A stretch of DNA of 64,000 nucleotides from JAJRTE01 sp964418585 (GCA_964418585.1 CAYQMG010000032.1:1-64000); one strand, 5' to 3'. Shown: positions 1 through 9,509, counted from the stretch's first letter. Notes: generated from the letters alone by a model not told the origin. Numbers and translations are program-made.

Positions 1-1070
1 AAAACGCTCCGGCGCTGCGCTACTTCGTCGTGGGCCTGGACGCCGCCGGCCTGGAGCGGGGCTGTCCACCCAGAGCATTGGCCCCCGCCTTCCGTCTGGT
101 GCGCGACTACAATCGCAACCATGGCGTTCACCATACGGTGCCCCGCCGTACGATCGACGTGGATGGATTGAGACGGCTGCTCTCCGCTGCAAATGGAGAC
201 GTGGACAGGGCGTTCGAGAAGCTCGAGGACCTCGGCAGCCGCATTGGCCACGTTCGACTCGGAGTCACGGTCCATGCCGGCGAGGATTTCGCGGATCCCA
301 TGACCGGCCTACGGCACATCGCCGAGGCTTGCGAACACCTGGGCCTGGAGCCCGGCGATCGTCTTGGTCATGCCATGGCGGCTGCGCTCTCCCGGGAAGA
401 CATCGTGCGCCTGCTCGACGCCCGCGGAGCACTTTCGGGCGAGCCCGAGGTGGAAACCATCGAGCCCGGCCGGCGCTGGCGTGTCCACAAACCTCGAGGA
501 ACCCATCTGCTCGATCTGGCGTGGGAAGCCTCGGTCTCGTGGGAGGAGCGGCGGGATCTGCTCCGGAGTCGCCTGGCAGAGGTGGCCGCGCGTGCTTTCG
601 GCGCACCCCTGCCAGTGGATCGCCTCCTCTCGGACCTCCACCGCCCCGCCCCGTACCTCGAACTGGGCCTTCCATCCCATCGATACCGGGATCCGGACGA
701 TCTGCAGCCGGATGACCGGGAATGGGTAACCCTGGATGAGTTCTGGCTGGACCGATTCGAGTTCTGCAGGAAGCACGTACTGGACAGGATCGTGAGCCTC
801 AGCCTGGTCGTGGAGTCCTGTCCCACGTCGAACATCGCCGTGGGGGGGCTGCACCGGCCGCCATTGGTCGAACTCAGCCGCAGCATGGACCTCCGCTGCG
901 TGGTCGCCACAGACGACCCCGGGCTCCTGGGCTCCTGGCCCGGAGACGAGATTCGCATGTTGCGTGACAACGGCCTCGGAGATGTGGTCCCCTACCTCCT
1001 TTTCGAGGCGCGTCGGTCCGCATTTCTGGTGGCTCGAACGAGCAGGGCCGGTGGTGAGTATCCGGGGTGA
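1..1070 (+). CDS. Adenosine deaminase-like protein, RdrB-like (5' partial)
   Basis: The reading frame is open from the window edge, so the true start lies upstream; 346 residues follow the first visible GTG at position 30. Metal-dependent deaminase motifs of the adenosine/AMP deaminase family are present: HAGE (residues 82-85 from that GTG), a GDRLGH variant of GDRIGH (109-114), ESCPTSN (262-268) and TDDP (294-297). The gap between the RIGH-type His and the TDDP Asp is about 180 residues, against roughly 57 in canonical ADA, so a helical insertion of about 120 residues sits in the catalytic domain. Large insertions of this kind are known in RdrB, the deaminase of the RADAR antiphage system; a housekeeping nucleoside deaminase is the alternative. 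The partner ATPase RdrA would lie upstream, outside the window. The family call is firm and the RdrB assignment tentative. Confidence 0.8.
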   Translation, partial: NAPALRYFVVGLDAAGLERGCPPRALAPAFRLVRDYNRNHGVHHTVPRRTIDVDGLRRLLSAANGDVDRAFEKLEDLGSRIGHVRLGVTVHAGEDFADPMTGLRHIAEACEHLGLEPGDRLGHAMAAALSREDIVRLLDARGALSGEPEVETIEPGRRWRVHKPRGTHLLDLAWEASVSWEERRDLLRSRLAEVAARAFGAPLPVDRLLSDLHRPAPYLELGLPSHRYRDPDDLQPDDREWVTLDEFWLDRFEFCRKHVLDRIVSLSLVVESCPTSNIAVGGLHRPPLVELSRSMDLRCVVATDDPGLLGSWPGDEIRMLRDNGLGDVVPYLLFEARRSAFLVARTSRAGGEYPG

Positions 1071-1210
1071 CAGGCGTTCCTCGCACCTTGCCCATACTCA
1101 TCCCCCACCCCGGGCCGCACGCCTCGAATCAGGGACGTTCGCTCAGGACCCGGGCCGCTGCCCGACGCAACACCCCATGCCGGGCCAACCCATGACCAGG
1201 TGACAAGGGC

Positions 1211-2389
1211 CTACACCGACGCCCCGTACCGGCTCGATCCCCACGCAGACACCCCGCGCGCCAGAACCGGGGGCCGCTGAACCAGGTAGCGAATCGGGGA
1301 CTCGAGCACCTCCAGCCATTCCCGCTCGCTCACGCGCCCCTCCTTGCCTGCCAGCCACCCCAGGCGTCCTTGCGGCGTGTCGTTCACCTCGATCACCCAC
1401 GGCCGGCCTCGCGAATCGAGCACGTGGTCGACTCCAATCTCGACCGCAAGGGGCGCCAGGTCGCCCAATCCGTGCTCGATGACAGCCGCCACCCGGGCAT
1501 CGAGGCTGCGTATGGCCTCGGCCACCTCATCCGGTTCCCGACCACCCAGCGCAGCACGCACCTCCTCGAGCAAATGCACCTCGGCCCCGCACGCCACGTT
1601 TCCGGTAATGCCTGAGCGCGCAAATCGCACCACAGCCCGCCTGGAGACCCAGCGACCCTCCCCGTCCCGTTGAACCAGCGACCGGATGCTCAGTGCTCCA
1701 GGTCCTGCTCGAGTGCCCTGGACGGCCTGTTGCAACACGTGCGGTTCTCGAGCCACTCGGGTAGAGACCCAGTCAGGAAACGACTCGAGGGGAATTCGGT
1801 GTGCCCCCTCGTCGCTCTGTGCGAGGATGGCTCCTGGCTCGACCTGCAGGCGCACCACGCCGCGGCCCCGGGCGCCGTGCCTCGGCTTGAAATAGGCCGC
1901 TCCCCACTCGAGGAGCCGGTCGAACATGGCACCGGGGTCCCCCTCGGTCGGAGGTGTGGGCAGCCCGGCCTTTTCTGCGAGCGTTGCAAACCCCAGTTTG
2001 TCCCGGCACAGCCGCAGGAGTGCAGGGGTGTTCACCAGTGGGAGTGCGTGGCTCCGGAAGAGTTCGGAGACTCGAGGCAGTGTCACAAGCCGGCGCAGGG
2101 AAGCCACGCGAAGGTAGCCCCCCTGCACGGCCCGGCCCCTGACCGGTCGCCACCGGTCCCCCACCGCCACCATCCCGTCCACCACAACCCGGCTCGAATC
2201 GTCCCGGGCGAGTTCGTGTGTTTCTCGACCTGTCCGGAACGGGGTGACTCGAATGGCCTCGAGGGGACAGAAGACCAGTTCCACCCCCTCGTTTCTCATT
2301 TTGAGCGCCAGTTTTCCGAGGGGACGGGAGGCCGGCGTCGCGGTGGCCCGGGACTTGAGAAACGGGACGAGGACTGCTATGCGCGTCAT
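1211..2389 (-). CDS. ATP-grasp family protein (YheC/YheD-like)
   Basis: A 392-residue cytoplasmic protein starting at MTRIAVLVPF. An in-frame ATG at 2452 would add 21 Arg/Gly-rich residues that look non-coding, so the later start is preferred. The middle contains an ATP-grasp Lys/Gly-rich segment (KPRHGARGRGV), and near residue 334 there is the Mg-ATP-binding element EVNDTPQGRLGW, which matches YheC/YheD-type ATP-grasp proteins first noted as Bacillus spore-coat associated. Members of the superfamily join a carboxylate to an amine or thiol through an acylphosphate; the substrate here cannot be predicted. It converges on the deaminase gene (140 bp between stop codons) and is divergent from the FGE-domain lipoprotein. 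No operon partner is visible. Confidence 0.75.
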   Translation of the reverse strand: MTRIAVLVPFLKSRATATPASRPLGKLALKMRNEGVELVFCPLEAIRVTPFRTGRETHELARDDSSRVVVDGMVAVGDRWRPVRGRAVQGGYLRVASLRRLVTLPRVSELFRSHALPLVNTPALLRLCRDKLGFATLAEKAGLPTPPTEGDPGAMFDRLLEWGAAYFKPRHGARGRGVVRLQVEPGAILAQSDEGAHRIPLESFPDWVSTRVAREPHVLQQAVQGTRAGPGALSIRSLVQRDGEGRWVSRRAVVRFARSGITGNVACGAEVHLLEEVRAALGGREPDEVAEAIRSLDARVAAVIEHGLGDLAPLAVEIGVDHVLDSRGRPWVIEVNDTPQGRLGWLAGKEGRVSEREWLEVLESPIRYLVQRPPVLARGVSAWGSSRYGASV

Positions 2390-2572
2390 GGACACCGGTC
2401 CGACTCCTGCCCGGGGTCGGCGGCCGTGCGTCGAGATCCTCGTCGAGGCCATCCAGCGCCCGGGTCGCCTGGGTTCTGTGGTAGGATGGAACGACGGTCC
2501 CCCGGTCCTTTCCCGGGCGCCTGGACCCGGTATCTTCTCCGAATCGAACCTCCCCGTGGTGACGGAGTGCTC

Positions 2573-5305
2573 ATGTGGTGCGAATCGGTACGTTCCTGTT
2601 TGAAGTTGCTCGAGCTGTCTGTGTGTATCGCCGTCCTGCTCGCCGGTTGCCGTGCCTCGGACTCTGACTCAGGCCCGGCCCCGGAACGGGAGCAGGATCG
2701 CGCCGAACCGGGAAGCCCGCCGCTCACCGGCCCGGGCGAACGCCTGCCCAGTGTAGCCGCAGGACAGGGTCAGCATCAAGAGGAGACCCGGCCCCGGCCT
2801 GCCGGCGGTGGCGTGGTGGCGAGGGCCGGCGCGGGCGACGACCTGGCCTCCAGCGCCGAGGATCCGGCCTCGAGCTGGAGGGAGGATCTCGCGGTCGAAG
2901 TCCCGTCCGTTCCAGAACCCTCCCGGTGTCCGGACCAGGACGGGGACGGGTTTCCCGACGCCTGGACCTGTCCCGGCCTTCCTCCCGACCGGGCCGACTG
3001 CGACGACAGCGACCCCAGGGTGACCCCTGCCACCGAACGTTTCGTGCGGCCCGGTCCGTTCATCATGGGGTCAGCGTCCGACCATGCTGGAACCGACGAG
3101 CAACCGGTCCACGTGGTCCGTCTGTCCGGCTATTGCATGGACCGGACCACCGTGACCCGGGCGGCGTTCAACTCCTGGAAAGGATTGCCTGCGACCGATG
3201 ACCGGCTTCCGGTCGAACGGGTCTCGTGGGAGGACGCCCGCGCCTACTGCCGGAGCCAGGGCAAGACCCTCCCGACCGAGGCCCAGTGGGAAAAAGCGGC
3301 TCGAGGCGGATGTGAACTGGGCGACCGGGCCGACCGGTGCGACCCGGAGGACCTGCGTCCCTATCCTTGGGGTGTCGACCTGCCCACCTGCGAACGGGCC
3401 AACCACCGGTGCACCATCGGAACGCCTCGCCTCTGTGTGGGCCATGCCGTGCCCGTCGATGAACCGCTCAACGTCGGTCCTTATGGACATCTGCAACTCG
3501 CCGGGAACGTCTGGGAATGGGTGCTCGACGCCTACCATCCTCGAGTCTATCGCACCGACCCCCCGAGGATCGACCCGACCGGCCCCGCAGGGGGCGATGT
3601 CCACGTGCTGAGAGGCGGGGCCTGGAACACCTTTTCCACCAACATGCGCGTCGCCAACCGCATGAGCGGACTGCTCGAGGGCTCCATCACCGGGATTCGG
3701 TGCGCGCGCACGCGGACCCGCGGGAACCCCGACCCGGTGGAACCCCTGGCCCTCGTCCCCACGACCGGCGTCGTGATCTCGCCCCACGGCCCCCTCGAGG
3801 GCAGGGCGCTCTACGTGACCGCGTTCGAAGCCCGGACCGCAGGTAGGGACGGCCGCGTCTCCCCCGGCCAGTCTCCGGTGGCAGAGGTCAGACTCGAGCC
3901 CGCCGGCACGCAGCGCCAGACCTTCACGCTCCAGGTCCCGAAAGGCGGGATCTATTTCCTGATGGCCTCCCTCGACGCGGGCAAGTCCCCTGCTCCGGAC
4001 GGCGCCTGGGAACCGCCTTCCAGCACCGGCGGCGTGGGAAGTGCGGACCAGAATCCCCTGGCCGTGAACGGTCCGGTATCCGGGATCACCATCACCCTGG
4101 GGACCGGTCCAGGATTGGAGAACGGCCCGGTCCGCCTCGACCGGCTCCCCCCGGCCATCCCGGGCGACCCGCCCGGACAGCCCCCCGACATGGGGACCAT
4201 GTGGTCTGCACCCACCACCGTCGCCCCTCGACCAGGCGGCGGACACAGACCCCAGGTCGCCGTCGGCCCGGACGGCGCCATCCACGTGGTCTACTACCGC
4301 CGACTGGCAGACGCCGACGTGGTCGTGACCCGTTCGGCCAAACCCGGCCGGCCTTTCGGACCAGAAACTCGTCTCAGTGTCGCCACCGGCAGAAACTGGG
4401 GACCGGACCTGGTCATCGGCCCCGACGGTCAGCCCTGGGTCTGCTACGACCACGCCGAAGCCGACGGCAGCGGCCGGGTGCACCTGACACACCGCACCGC
4501 TCAAGGATGGACCACGCCCGAACAGGTCTCCCGGGACCCACACCAGGAAACCTCCAGTTCCCACCTCGCCTTCGGCCCGGACGGCACACTCGTCCTGGTC
4601 TGGTTGGCCCGCGACCTGGAACGCAACGGCGCTTCTCGAGTGCTCGAGCGGCGCAGGGACCCTGATGGGCAGTGGTCCGACATCGTCGTGCACCACGAGG
4701 GCACGGACCATCCGCTCCACCCCAACATCGTGGCCGGCCCCGGCGGCGTGATGGTCATGGGATTCGACTACCTGGTCCGTCCCGGGTTCCGCCAGGTCCA
4801 CCTTCGCGTGGCCCGCAACGGAACCTGGGGCCCCATCCTCCCGGCAGGCGACCCGGACCTCTCCTCCGAACGCCCCAACTTCACGTTCTGGAAAACACAC
4901 ATGGTCTTCTCCGCATGGACCAATACCTTCCAGGAAGACCGCGTCGGCGTCTCCTATGCCACACGCTTCCTCCACGATGTCACCTCCCCCTGGTCATCCT
5001 CTGCTCGACGCAGCCTGGGAATCCCGGGACGCCACTACGACCCGGACCTCGCCGCCAACGAAAACGGACAGGTCGTCCTCGTCTGGGCCTGGCAGACCCC
5101 CGAAACGTCATCCATCCTCTATTCCGAATGGCAGGACAAACAGTTCAGCCCCCCGCGACAGGCGTTCCCAGGCGGCGCCATGGTCAGTCTCCCCTCCATC
5201 GCAGCAGCACCGGACGGAACGTTCCACCTGGTCTGGAACCAGGGAACCCCGGACGAAACCGAAGTCCGCTACGCCCGCGGAATCTCCCGGGCCATCCCCA
5301 GGTAG
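2573..5305 (+). CDS. Lipoprotein with FGE/SUMF1-type domain and BNR-like repeats
   Basis: A 910-residue exported protein. The ATG at 2573 is preceded by GGAG at 5 nt spacing and opens a type II signal peptide ending in the lipobox LLAGC. A low-complexity Glu/Pro/Ala linker and a DQDGDGFPD calcium-loop-like segment follow. Residues of roughly 150-390 form a formylglycine-generating-enzyme-type (SUMF1) domain, recognised by GPFIMGS, RVSWEDARAYC, LPTEAQWEKAARGG, NVWEWV and LRGGAW. The C-terminal half has repeated V-GPDG-WV-Y units resembling BNR/sialidase-type propeller repeats. FGE-type domains in such lipoproteins usually act as binding or scaffold modules; true oxidase activity on sulfatase cysteines is unproven, and the only sulfatase-superfamily protein in the window lacks that Cys. 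Probably on the outer membrane or cell surface. Confidence 0.75.
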   Translation: MWCESVRSCLKLLELSVCIAVLLAGCRASDSDSGPAPEREQDRAEPGSPPLTGPGERLPSVAAGQGQHQEETRPRPAGGGVVARAGAGDDLASSAEDPASSWREDLAVEVPSVPEPSRCPDQDGDGFPDAWTCPGLPPDRADCDDSDPRVTPATERFVRPGPFIMGSASDHAGTDEQPVHVVRLSGYCMDRTTVTRAAFNSWKGLPATDDRLPVERVSWEDARAYCRSQGKTLPTEAQWEKAARGGCELGDRADRCDPEDLRPYPWGVDLPTCERANHRCTIGTPRLCVGHAVPVDEPLNVGPYGHLQLAGNVWEWVLDAYHPRVYRTDPPRIDPTGPAGGDVHVLRGGAWNTFSTNMRVANRMSGLLEGSITGIRCARTRTRGNPDPVEPLALVPTTGVVISPHGPLEGRALYVTAFEARTAGRDGRVSPGQSPVAEVRLEPAGTQRQTFTLQVPKGGIYFLMASLDAGKSPAPDGAWEPPSSTGGVGSADQNPLAVNGPVSGITITLGTGPGLENGPVRLDRLPPAIPGDPPGQPPDMGTMWSAPTTVAPRPGGGHRPQVAVGPDGAIHVVYYRRLADADVVVTRSAKPGRPFGPETRLSVATGRNWGPDLVIGPDGQPWVCYDHAEADGSGRVHLTHRTAQGWTTPEQVSRDPHQETSSSHLAFGPDGTLVLVWLARDLERNGASRVLERRRDPDGQWSDIVVHHEGTDHPLHPNIVAGPGGVMVMGFDYLVRPGFRQVHLRVARNGTWGPILPAGDPDLSSERPNFTFWKTHMVFSAWTNTFQEDRVGVSYATRFLHDVTSPWSSSARRSLGIPGRHYDPDLAANENGQVVLVWAWQTPETSSILYSEWQDKQFSPPRQAFPGGAMVSLPSIAAAPDGTFHLVWNQGTPDETEVRYARGISRAIPR

Positions 5306-5471
5306 GGGGCGCCCCGACATGGATTCCCGCCCATCGCTTCCAGCCTCGAGTCATCCTGTTCGGTTGCACGGGGAAGACGCTGCTGCTATCCTGACTCCGG
5401 GTAGCCCATGCGGAGGTGCCGGGGCATCAGAACACCCGGTCTGAATGGCGGTCGTGCTGGAGGTGGTGTCG

Positions 5472-7262
5472 GTGAGCGGCGGGAAAGAAAACGGGTCGGC
5501 AAGGTCGTTGTCGCGCCGGAAGCGCTCGAGGGCGGGGCGCCCACCAGGCGTCTCCACGCCGTTCCTCGCCCTGGTGGCCACGCTGTTCCTCTTTTCCCTG
5601 TTCGGACCGGCAAGGGCCGCTCCCCCGGCGGACCGGGACACGGGTCGGGACTTGACCGTGCTCCCACTCTTCACGGTCAATGTGAGCCCCTCCCACTCCT
5701 CCGCATTGACCCACGCCATCCTCCAGGCCCTGGCCGGCTACCACGGACTCGAGGTCCGTGAGCGCACCCCCAACCCCCCACTCGATGCCGCATGCCTGCG
5801 CTCCGCAACATGCCTCCAGCAAACCGGTCGGCGATTGTCCGCTTCACAACTCCTCGTTGGCGTCGCCAGCCAGGACGAACACAAAATACGGCTCACCCTG
5901 GCACTGTTCGACGTGCCTGGCGCCCGGCTCGTCCAGCGGGTGAGCATCGACCTGGTAGGCGCCCCGGACCGATACACCCGCATCCTCGGTCCGGTGCTGG
6001 CCGAGATCGCCCGGGCCGCCGGGGGGCGCGCTGCACCAGAGGCCGAGGGGTCGGTCCTCGCTGCCGGTGGTGCCGGGACCGGGGAGACCCGGGTGGCGGC
6101 TTCGACCGGGAGCGCTCCCGGCGAAGACGCCGGACCTGCAGGAGGGGAGGGGGCCGGCCACGGCGAGCCGGAACCCCCACACGGCCTGGACGAACTCCTG
6201 GACCTTCCCCTTTCGGGGGGGACGGCCGGGACGGGCGCGGCGGCCTCGTCAGCCGCTGCGTCCGAGGCAGCGGGGTCCGGGTCGGAGGAGGTGACGCCCG
6301 AGGCGCCCGTCGCTGCCGAGGAAGTCGCCGAGGTTCAGAGCGAGCGTGCTCGATTGCGGGAGGAGCGAAAGCGGCGGCGAGCCCTGGAGCGGCAGCGGCG
6401 CAAGGAAAACCGTGCTCGAGAAAAGGAGCGAAAGGAGATCGAGCGGCAACGGGAACTGGAGCTGAAGGCTGCGGCCCGGGAAGCGGAGGAGCGGCGGAAG
6501 CAGGAGTTGCTCGAGGCCCGGGCCCGGCAGCTCGAGGCGGAGCGGAAGCGGAAAGAGGAGGAGAAGCGGCGGGCGATCAATCAGAAGCGCGCCCGGAAAG
6601 GATTGCCTCCGCTCCCGGAGCCCGAATCGTCACCGGACGAGGGAGGCGCCACGCGGACCGCCACGGCGGAAGTGCCCGAGGCTGCGGCGCCCCCACCCGC
6701 GGTGGCGACCGCGACCCCAGCGGCTGCTGCTCCTGCTTCCGGTCCTGGTGCGTCCGCCATTGCCGGGATGGGAGAGGAACCGTCAGGACCTCCCATTTTT
6801 CTCGAAAACGAGAGTCCCTGGCAGGTGGGCGCCGGCGGCGGCCTCTCCTACTTCCAGGGGTTTGGACTCCTGGGTACCGGCGTGGAGGTCGCCTATGCCA
6901 GATTGTCCTGGCTCTGGATCGAAGGTGGCGTCGAATCCCTTCACGGCAAGAATCCAGACACCACCCTCTGGTTCTACCTCATCGACGCCCGCATCGGCGC
7001 CGTGGTCCGACGGGTGGACGGGCCGCTCCACCCTTACGGCGGCCTGGACCTGGTCGGCCTCGTTTTCGGAGAATCGGCCTGGGCCTGGGGCGGTACAGCC
7101 CGCACCGGCCTCGACATCATGGTGAGCCGCGGATTCGGCTTCCGTGTCGAGCTGGCCGGCGGCGTCCTCTACAGCGACCTCATCACCCAGTCCCCTTACG
7201 ACTACCCGGACCCGCTCGGACTCTTCGTCCGTCTCGGCGTCGGACTCCGCTATCGATTCTGA
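5472..7262 (+). CDS. Envelope protein: LpoB/CsgG-like domain, coiled coil, C-terminal beta-barrel
   Basis: A 596-residue exported protein. The GTG at 5472 is chosen because GGAGG lies 8 nt upstream; an in-frame ATG at 5445 has no such site. The N-terminus is Arg/Lys-rich and followed by a hydrophobic signal (FLALVATLFLFSLF) with a probable AxA cleavage. The next 140 residues (PLF, CLQQTGRRLSASQLLVG, LTLALFDVPGARLV) resemble the CsgG/LpoB-like periplasmic domains common in myxobacterial proteins. An Ala/Gly-rich linker leads into about 90 residues of uninterrupted Arg/Glu/Lys coiled coil, a Pro/Ala linker, and finally about 150 residues of alternating hydrophobic strands ending in RYRF, typical of an outer-membrane barrel with a C-terminal aromatic. 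It may bridge the periplasm. No specific function can be assigned. Confidence 0.7.
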   Translation: MSGGKENGSARSLSRRKRSRAGRPPGVSTPFLALVATLFLFSLFGPARAAPPADRDTGRDLTVLPLFTVNVSPSHSSALTHAILQALAGYHGLEVRERTPNPPLDAACLRSATCLQQTGRRLSASQLLVGVASQDEHKIRLTLALFDVPGARLVQRVSIDLVGAPDRYTRILGPVLAEIARAAGGRAAPEAEGSVLAAGGAGTGETRVAASTGSAPGEDAGPAGGEGAGHGEPEPPHGLDELLDLPLSGGTAGTGAAASSAAASEAAGSGSEEVTPEAPVAAEEVAEVQSERARLREERKRRRALERQRRKENRAREKERKEIERQRELELKAAAREAEERRKQELLEARARQLEAERKRKEEEKRRAINQKRARKGLPPLPEPESSPDEGGATRTATAEVPEAAAPPPAVATATPAAAAPASGPGASAIAGMGEEPSGPPIFLENESPWQVGAGGGLSYFQGFGLLGTGVEVAYARLSWLWIEGGVESLHGKNPDTTLWFYLIDARIGAVVRRVDGPLHPYGGLDLVGLVFGESAWAWGGTARTGLDIMVSRGFGFRVELAGGVLYSDLITQSPYDYPDPLGLFVRLGVGLRYRF

Positions 7263-7277
7263 GGGTCGAACCTCAGA
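7258..7277. terminator. Perfect hairpin at the end of the barrel gene
   Basis: A 7-bp perfect stem (TCTGAGG / CCTCAGA) with a 6-nt loop overlaps the stop codon at 7260-7262 and lies between convergent genes. No T-tract follows, so it is only a weak intrinsic-terminator candidate. Confidence 0.3.
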
Positions 7278-7360
7278 TCTCGAGGCGGTCTGCCCGTTCC
7301 CCGCCCCTTCGCCCAGGGGGCGGCCGCACCATCCATGGGTCGGCCCCGCGTCGCCGCTCG

Positions 7361-8479
7361 TCACGGCCGGAGTCCGAGCTGGTGCAGGGTCTCATCGTCA
7401 AACCCGAGCAGGTGCGGCTCCGGAACCAACGCGACTCCGAACCGTTTCAGGACCGCGTCCCGGATACGAATGGCCAGGGCCACGAGTTCCGACGCCGTCG
7501 CCCCGTCCAGGTTGATGAGCGCAAGCGCATGCCGCGTGGACAGGCCCGCCCGCCCCGCTCGGTGGCCTCGAGAAAACCCCGCCTCCTCGATCAGATAGGC
7601 GGCACTCAGCTTGACCATGCCCGGTGCTGCTGCAAACTCGGGCAACGGGCGCCCCGTCCGGCTCCCCCGGGCCACCTCCGCACGGACCTGGTCGGCCACG
7701 GCTCGAGGCACCACCGGGTTGGTGAAGAACGATCCCGCACTCCGGCTGTTCGGGTCGTCCGGATCGAGCAGCATGGACCGGGATCGGCGCAACGCGAGCA
7801 CCTCGTCCCGAACCCGGGTCAGGGTCCACCTCGAGAGCGCGGCGGATTCTTTCAATCGCTGCGCCAGGGCGCCGTACCGGACCGTGGGGGCTGCGTGGGG
7901 CTCGAGCCGGAGTCCGATGCGGGTCACGATGAATCGAGATCGCCACCGGGTCTTGAAGTGGCTGGTGCGATACCCGAGACCGCAGGCGGCCGCGTCCAAC
8001 CGCGTCTCCTGGCCGGTCGAGACCGCCACCACGTCGACCCACTCCAGGGTCTCGGCAACCTCCTGGCCATACGCGCCGATGTTCTGGACCGGGGCTGCCC
8101 CGGTGGTCCCGGGAATGCCGCTGAGGCATTCGATCCCCCCCAGATCGCGCTCAACCGCCCACTGCACCAGGTCGTCCCAGGCCATGCCTCCGCCCGCCGT
8201 GACCAGGACACCGTCGCGGTGCGGAGTGGTCGCCACGGACCGGGCCTTGACCTGGATCACCAGGCCGTCGAACCCGGCGTCCGCAACCAGGAGATTGCTG
8301 CCCCCGCCCAGGACGAAGACCTCGAGCCCCCGGGTGGACGCCCAGTCGAGGCAGTCCTGGAGCTGGCGCACGGTGGCGCAGGCAGCCAGGTACCGGGCCG
8401 GACCTCCCACACCCAGGGTGGTCAACGAGGACAGGGGAACCCGTTCCCGGATCGGAACGGCAGGGGATCTCGATATCAT
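7361..8479 (-). CDS. murB: UDP-N-acetylenolpyruvoylglucosamine reductase MurB
   Basis: FAD-dependent, NADPH-consuming reductase that makes UDP-N-acetylmuramate, the second committed step of cytoplasmic peptidoglycan precursor synthesis. The 372-residue form starting MISRSP is chosen over an ATG at 8560 that would add 27 unconserved residues. Diagnostic features: the FAD-binding VLGGGSNLLVADAGFDGLVI, the IPGTTGAAPVQNIGAYG loop, SHFK, the proton-donor Ser in AGSFFTNP, and the C-terminal LVPEPHLLG carrying the catalytic Glu. The residue pattern and length fit type I (E. coli-like) MurB. It is the last gene of a minus-strand run after hemW and a LolA-like gene (77 bp gap), although cell-wall partners such as murC are not adjacent. 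Confidence 0.95.
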   Translation of the reverse strand: MISRSPAVPIRERVPLSSLTTLGVGGPARYLAACATVRQLQDCLDWASTRGLEVFVLGGGSNLLVADAGFDGLVIQVKARSVATTPHRDGVLVTAGGGMAWDDLVQWAVERDLGGIECLSGIPGTTGAAPVQNIGAYGQEVAETLEWVDVVAVSTGQETRLDAAACGLGYRTSHFKTRWRSRFIVTRIGLRLEPHAAPTVRYGALAQRLKESAALSRWTLTRVRDEVLALRRSRSMLLDPDDPNSRSAGSFFTNPVVPRAVADQVRAEVARGSRTGRPLPEFAAAPGMVKLSAAYLIEEAGFSRGHRAGRAGLSTRHALALINLDGATASELVALAIRIRDAVLKRFGVALVPEPHLLGFDDETLHQLGLRP

Positions 8480-8556
8480 GGACGGCTCTCTTTTCGCAGC
8501 GTTCGAGTTCGGCATGGGATGGCCGACCCGGAAGTCGTCAGGGCCTGGGCGAACCG

Positions 8557-9375
8557 TCACCGCCGGGACATGGCGTCAGGCCGGAACTCCGACGCCGGCA
8601 AGGACTTCCCATTTTCGAACCGGACGTAGGTGAGTTCGGTGTAGACCCCTTCCACCAGATTCGAGGACATCACGAACAGGCTGGGCCGGAGCAGTCCTCC
8701 GTAGTTTTTCGGTTCCTTGAACTCCAGCGTCTTGATGAGCTTGCCGGACAGCGTGTAAAACTCCTGCTTCACCGACTGGTACCCGTCCTTGGAGATGGTG
8801 TACAGGATCCGGTCATAGGTGACGGAACGGTTCTTGGCACGCAGCTCGAGCACCCAGTAGGTGTCGGTCTCCTTCACGATGGTTGGTGTGTAGTCCTCCT
8901 CGTAGTTGAGGCGCATGATGTCCCCATTGTTGAAGTCGCTGCCGCCGAGCGACTGTCGCGAACTCATGCGGATCGTCCGCTTGGTATCGGGGAGGTACAT
9001 CCAGATCTGGCCTTCTCGCCTCAGCATGCGCTGGCCCGCCTGGTGGGGAGGGTAGATGTAGTCGGCGCGAACCAGGTCCTTGCTCTTCTTGTAGAGCAGC
9101 AACCGGGAGACGTAGTCCTCCTGCCCGGGCTTGTGTTGCACCATCTTGATTTCGGCGGAGAATTCCTCCGGAAACAACCGGCTTCCCGCCTTCTTGAGCA
9201 GTTCCTCCGCGGTGAGCCCGGGTTCGTTCTCCCCGGTGGCGAGGGCCACGACCGCGCCCCGGTCCTCCCGATTCGACGCTGCGTCCAGCCACCCGGTCCG
9301 GCGCTCGGCCGGGGCCGTTCGGGGACAGGTCAGCAGCACCAGGGTCCACACAACCACCTTGTGCAATCTGGTCAT
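8557..9375 (-). CDS. Outer membrane lipoprotein-sorting (LolA-like) protein
   Basis: A 272-residue secreted protein. The start at 9375 has GGGAG 8 nt upstream and opens a Sec signal (MTRLHKVVVWTLVLLTC). The mature part carries features of the outer-membrane lipoprotein-sorting-like family related to LolA (COG2834-type): an early EELLKKAGSRLFPEEFSAEIKM segment, then RMLRREGQIWMYLP, RTIRMSSRQSLGGSDFNNGDI and DYTPTIV, which build a half-barrel. Such proteins often accompany RND/MMPL exporters and bind lipids in the periplasm, but no exporter is adjacent. It lies between hemW (134 bp upstream) and murB. The family call is good; the substrate is unknown. Confidence 0.8.
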   Translation of the reverse strand: MTRLHKVVVWTLVLLTCPRTAPAERRTGWLDAASNREDRGAVVALATGENEPGLTAEELLKKAGSRLFPEEFSAEIKMVQHKPGQEDYVSRLLLYKKSKDLVRADYIYPPHQAGQRMLRREGQIWMYLPDTKRTIRMSSRQSLGGSDFNNGDIMRLNYEEDYTPTIVKETDTYWVLELRAKNRSVTYDRILYTISKDGYQSVKQEFYTLSGKLIKTLEFKEPKNYGGLLRPSLFVMSSNLVEGVYTELTYVRFENGKSLPASEFRPDAMSRR

Positions 9376-9509
9376 CGTCAAGACTCCCTTTCGACGGCCC
9401 GGGGGGGTGACGGTTCCCCGGGGCATGCTCGGCGGTTCGGGCCCGATTGCCCGGGGCCGAGCCCGACATGCCATCATAACCTCGAGCGCGGATCGGTGCC
9501 AGCAGCGGT

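Noticed and set aside
5792..8629. A 945-codon plus-strand frame
   Set aside because: Out of frame with the barrel gene and antisense to murB; Arg/Pro-rich with no domain.
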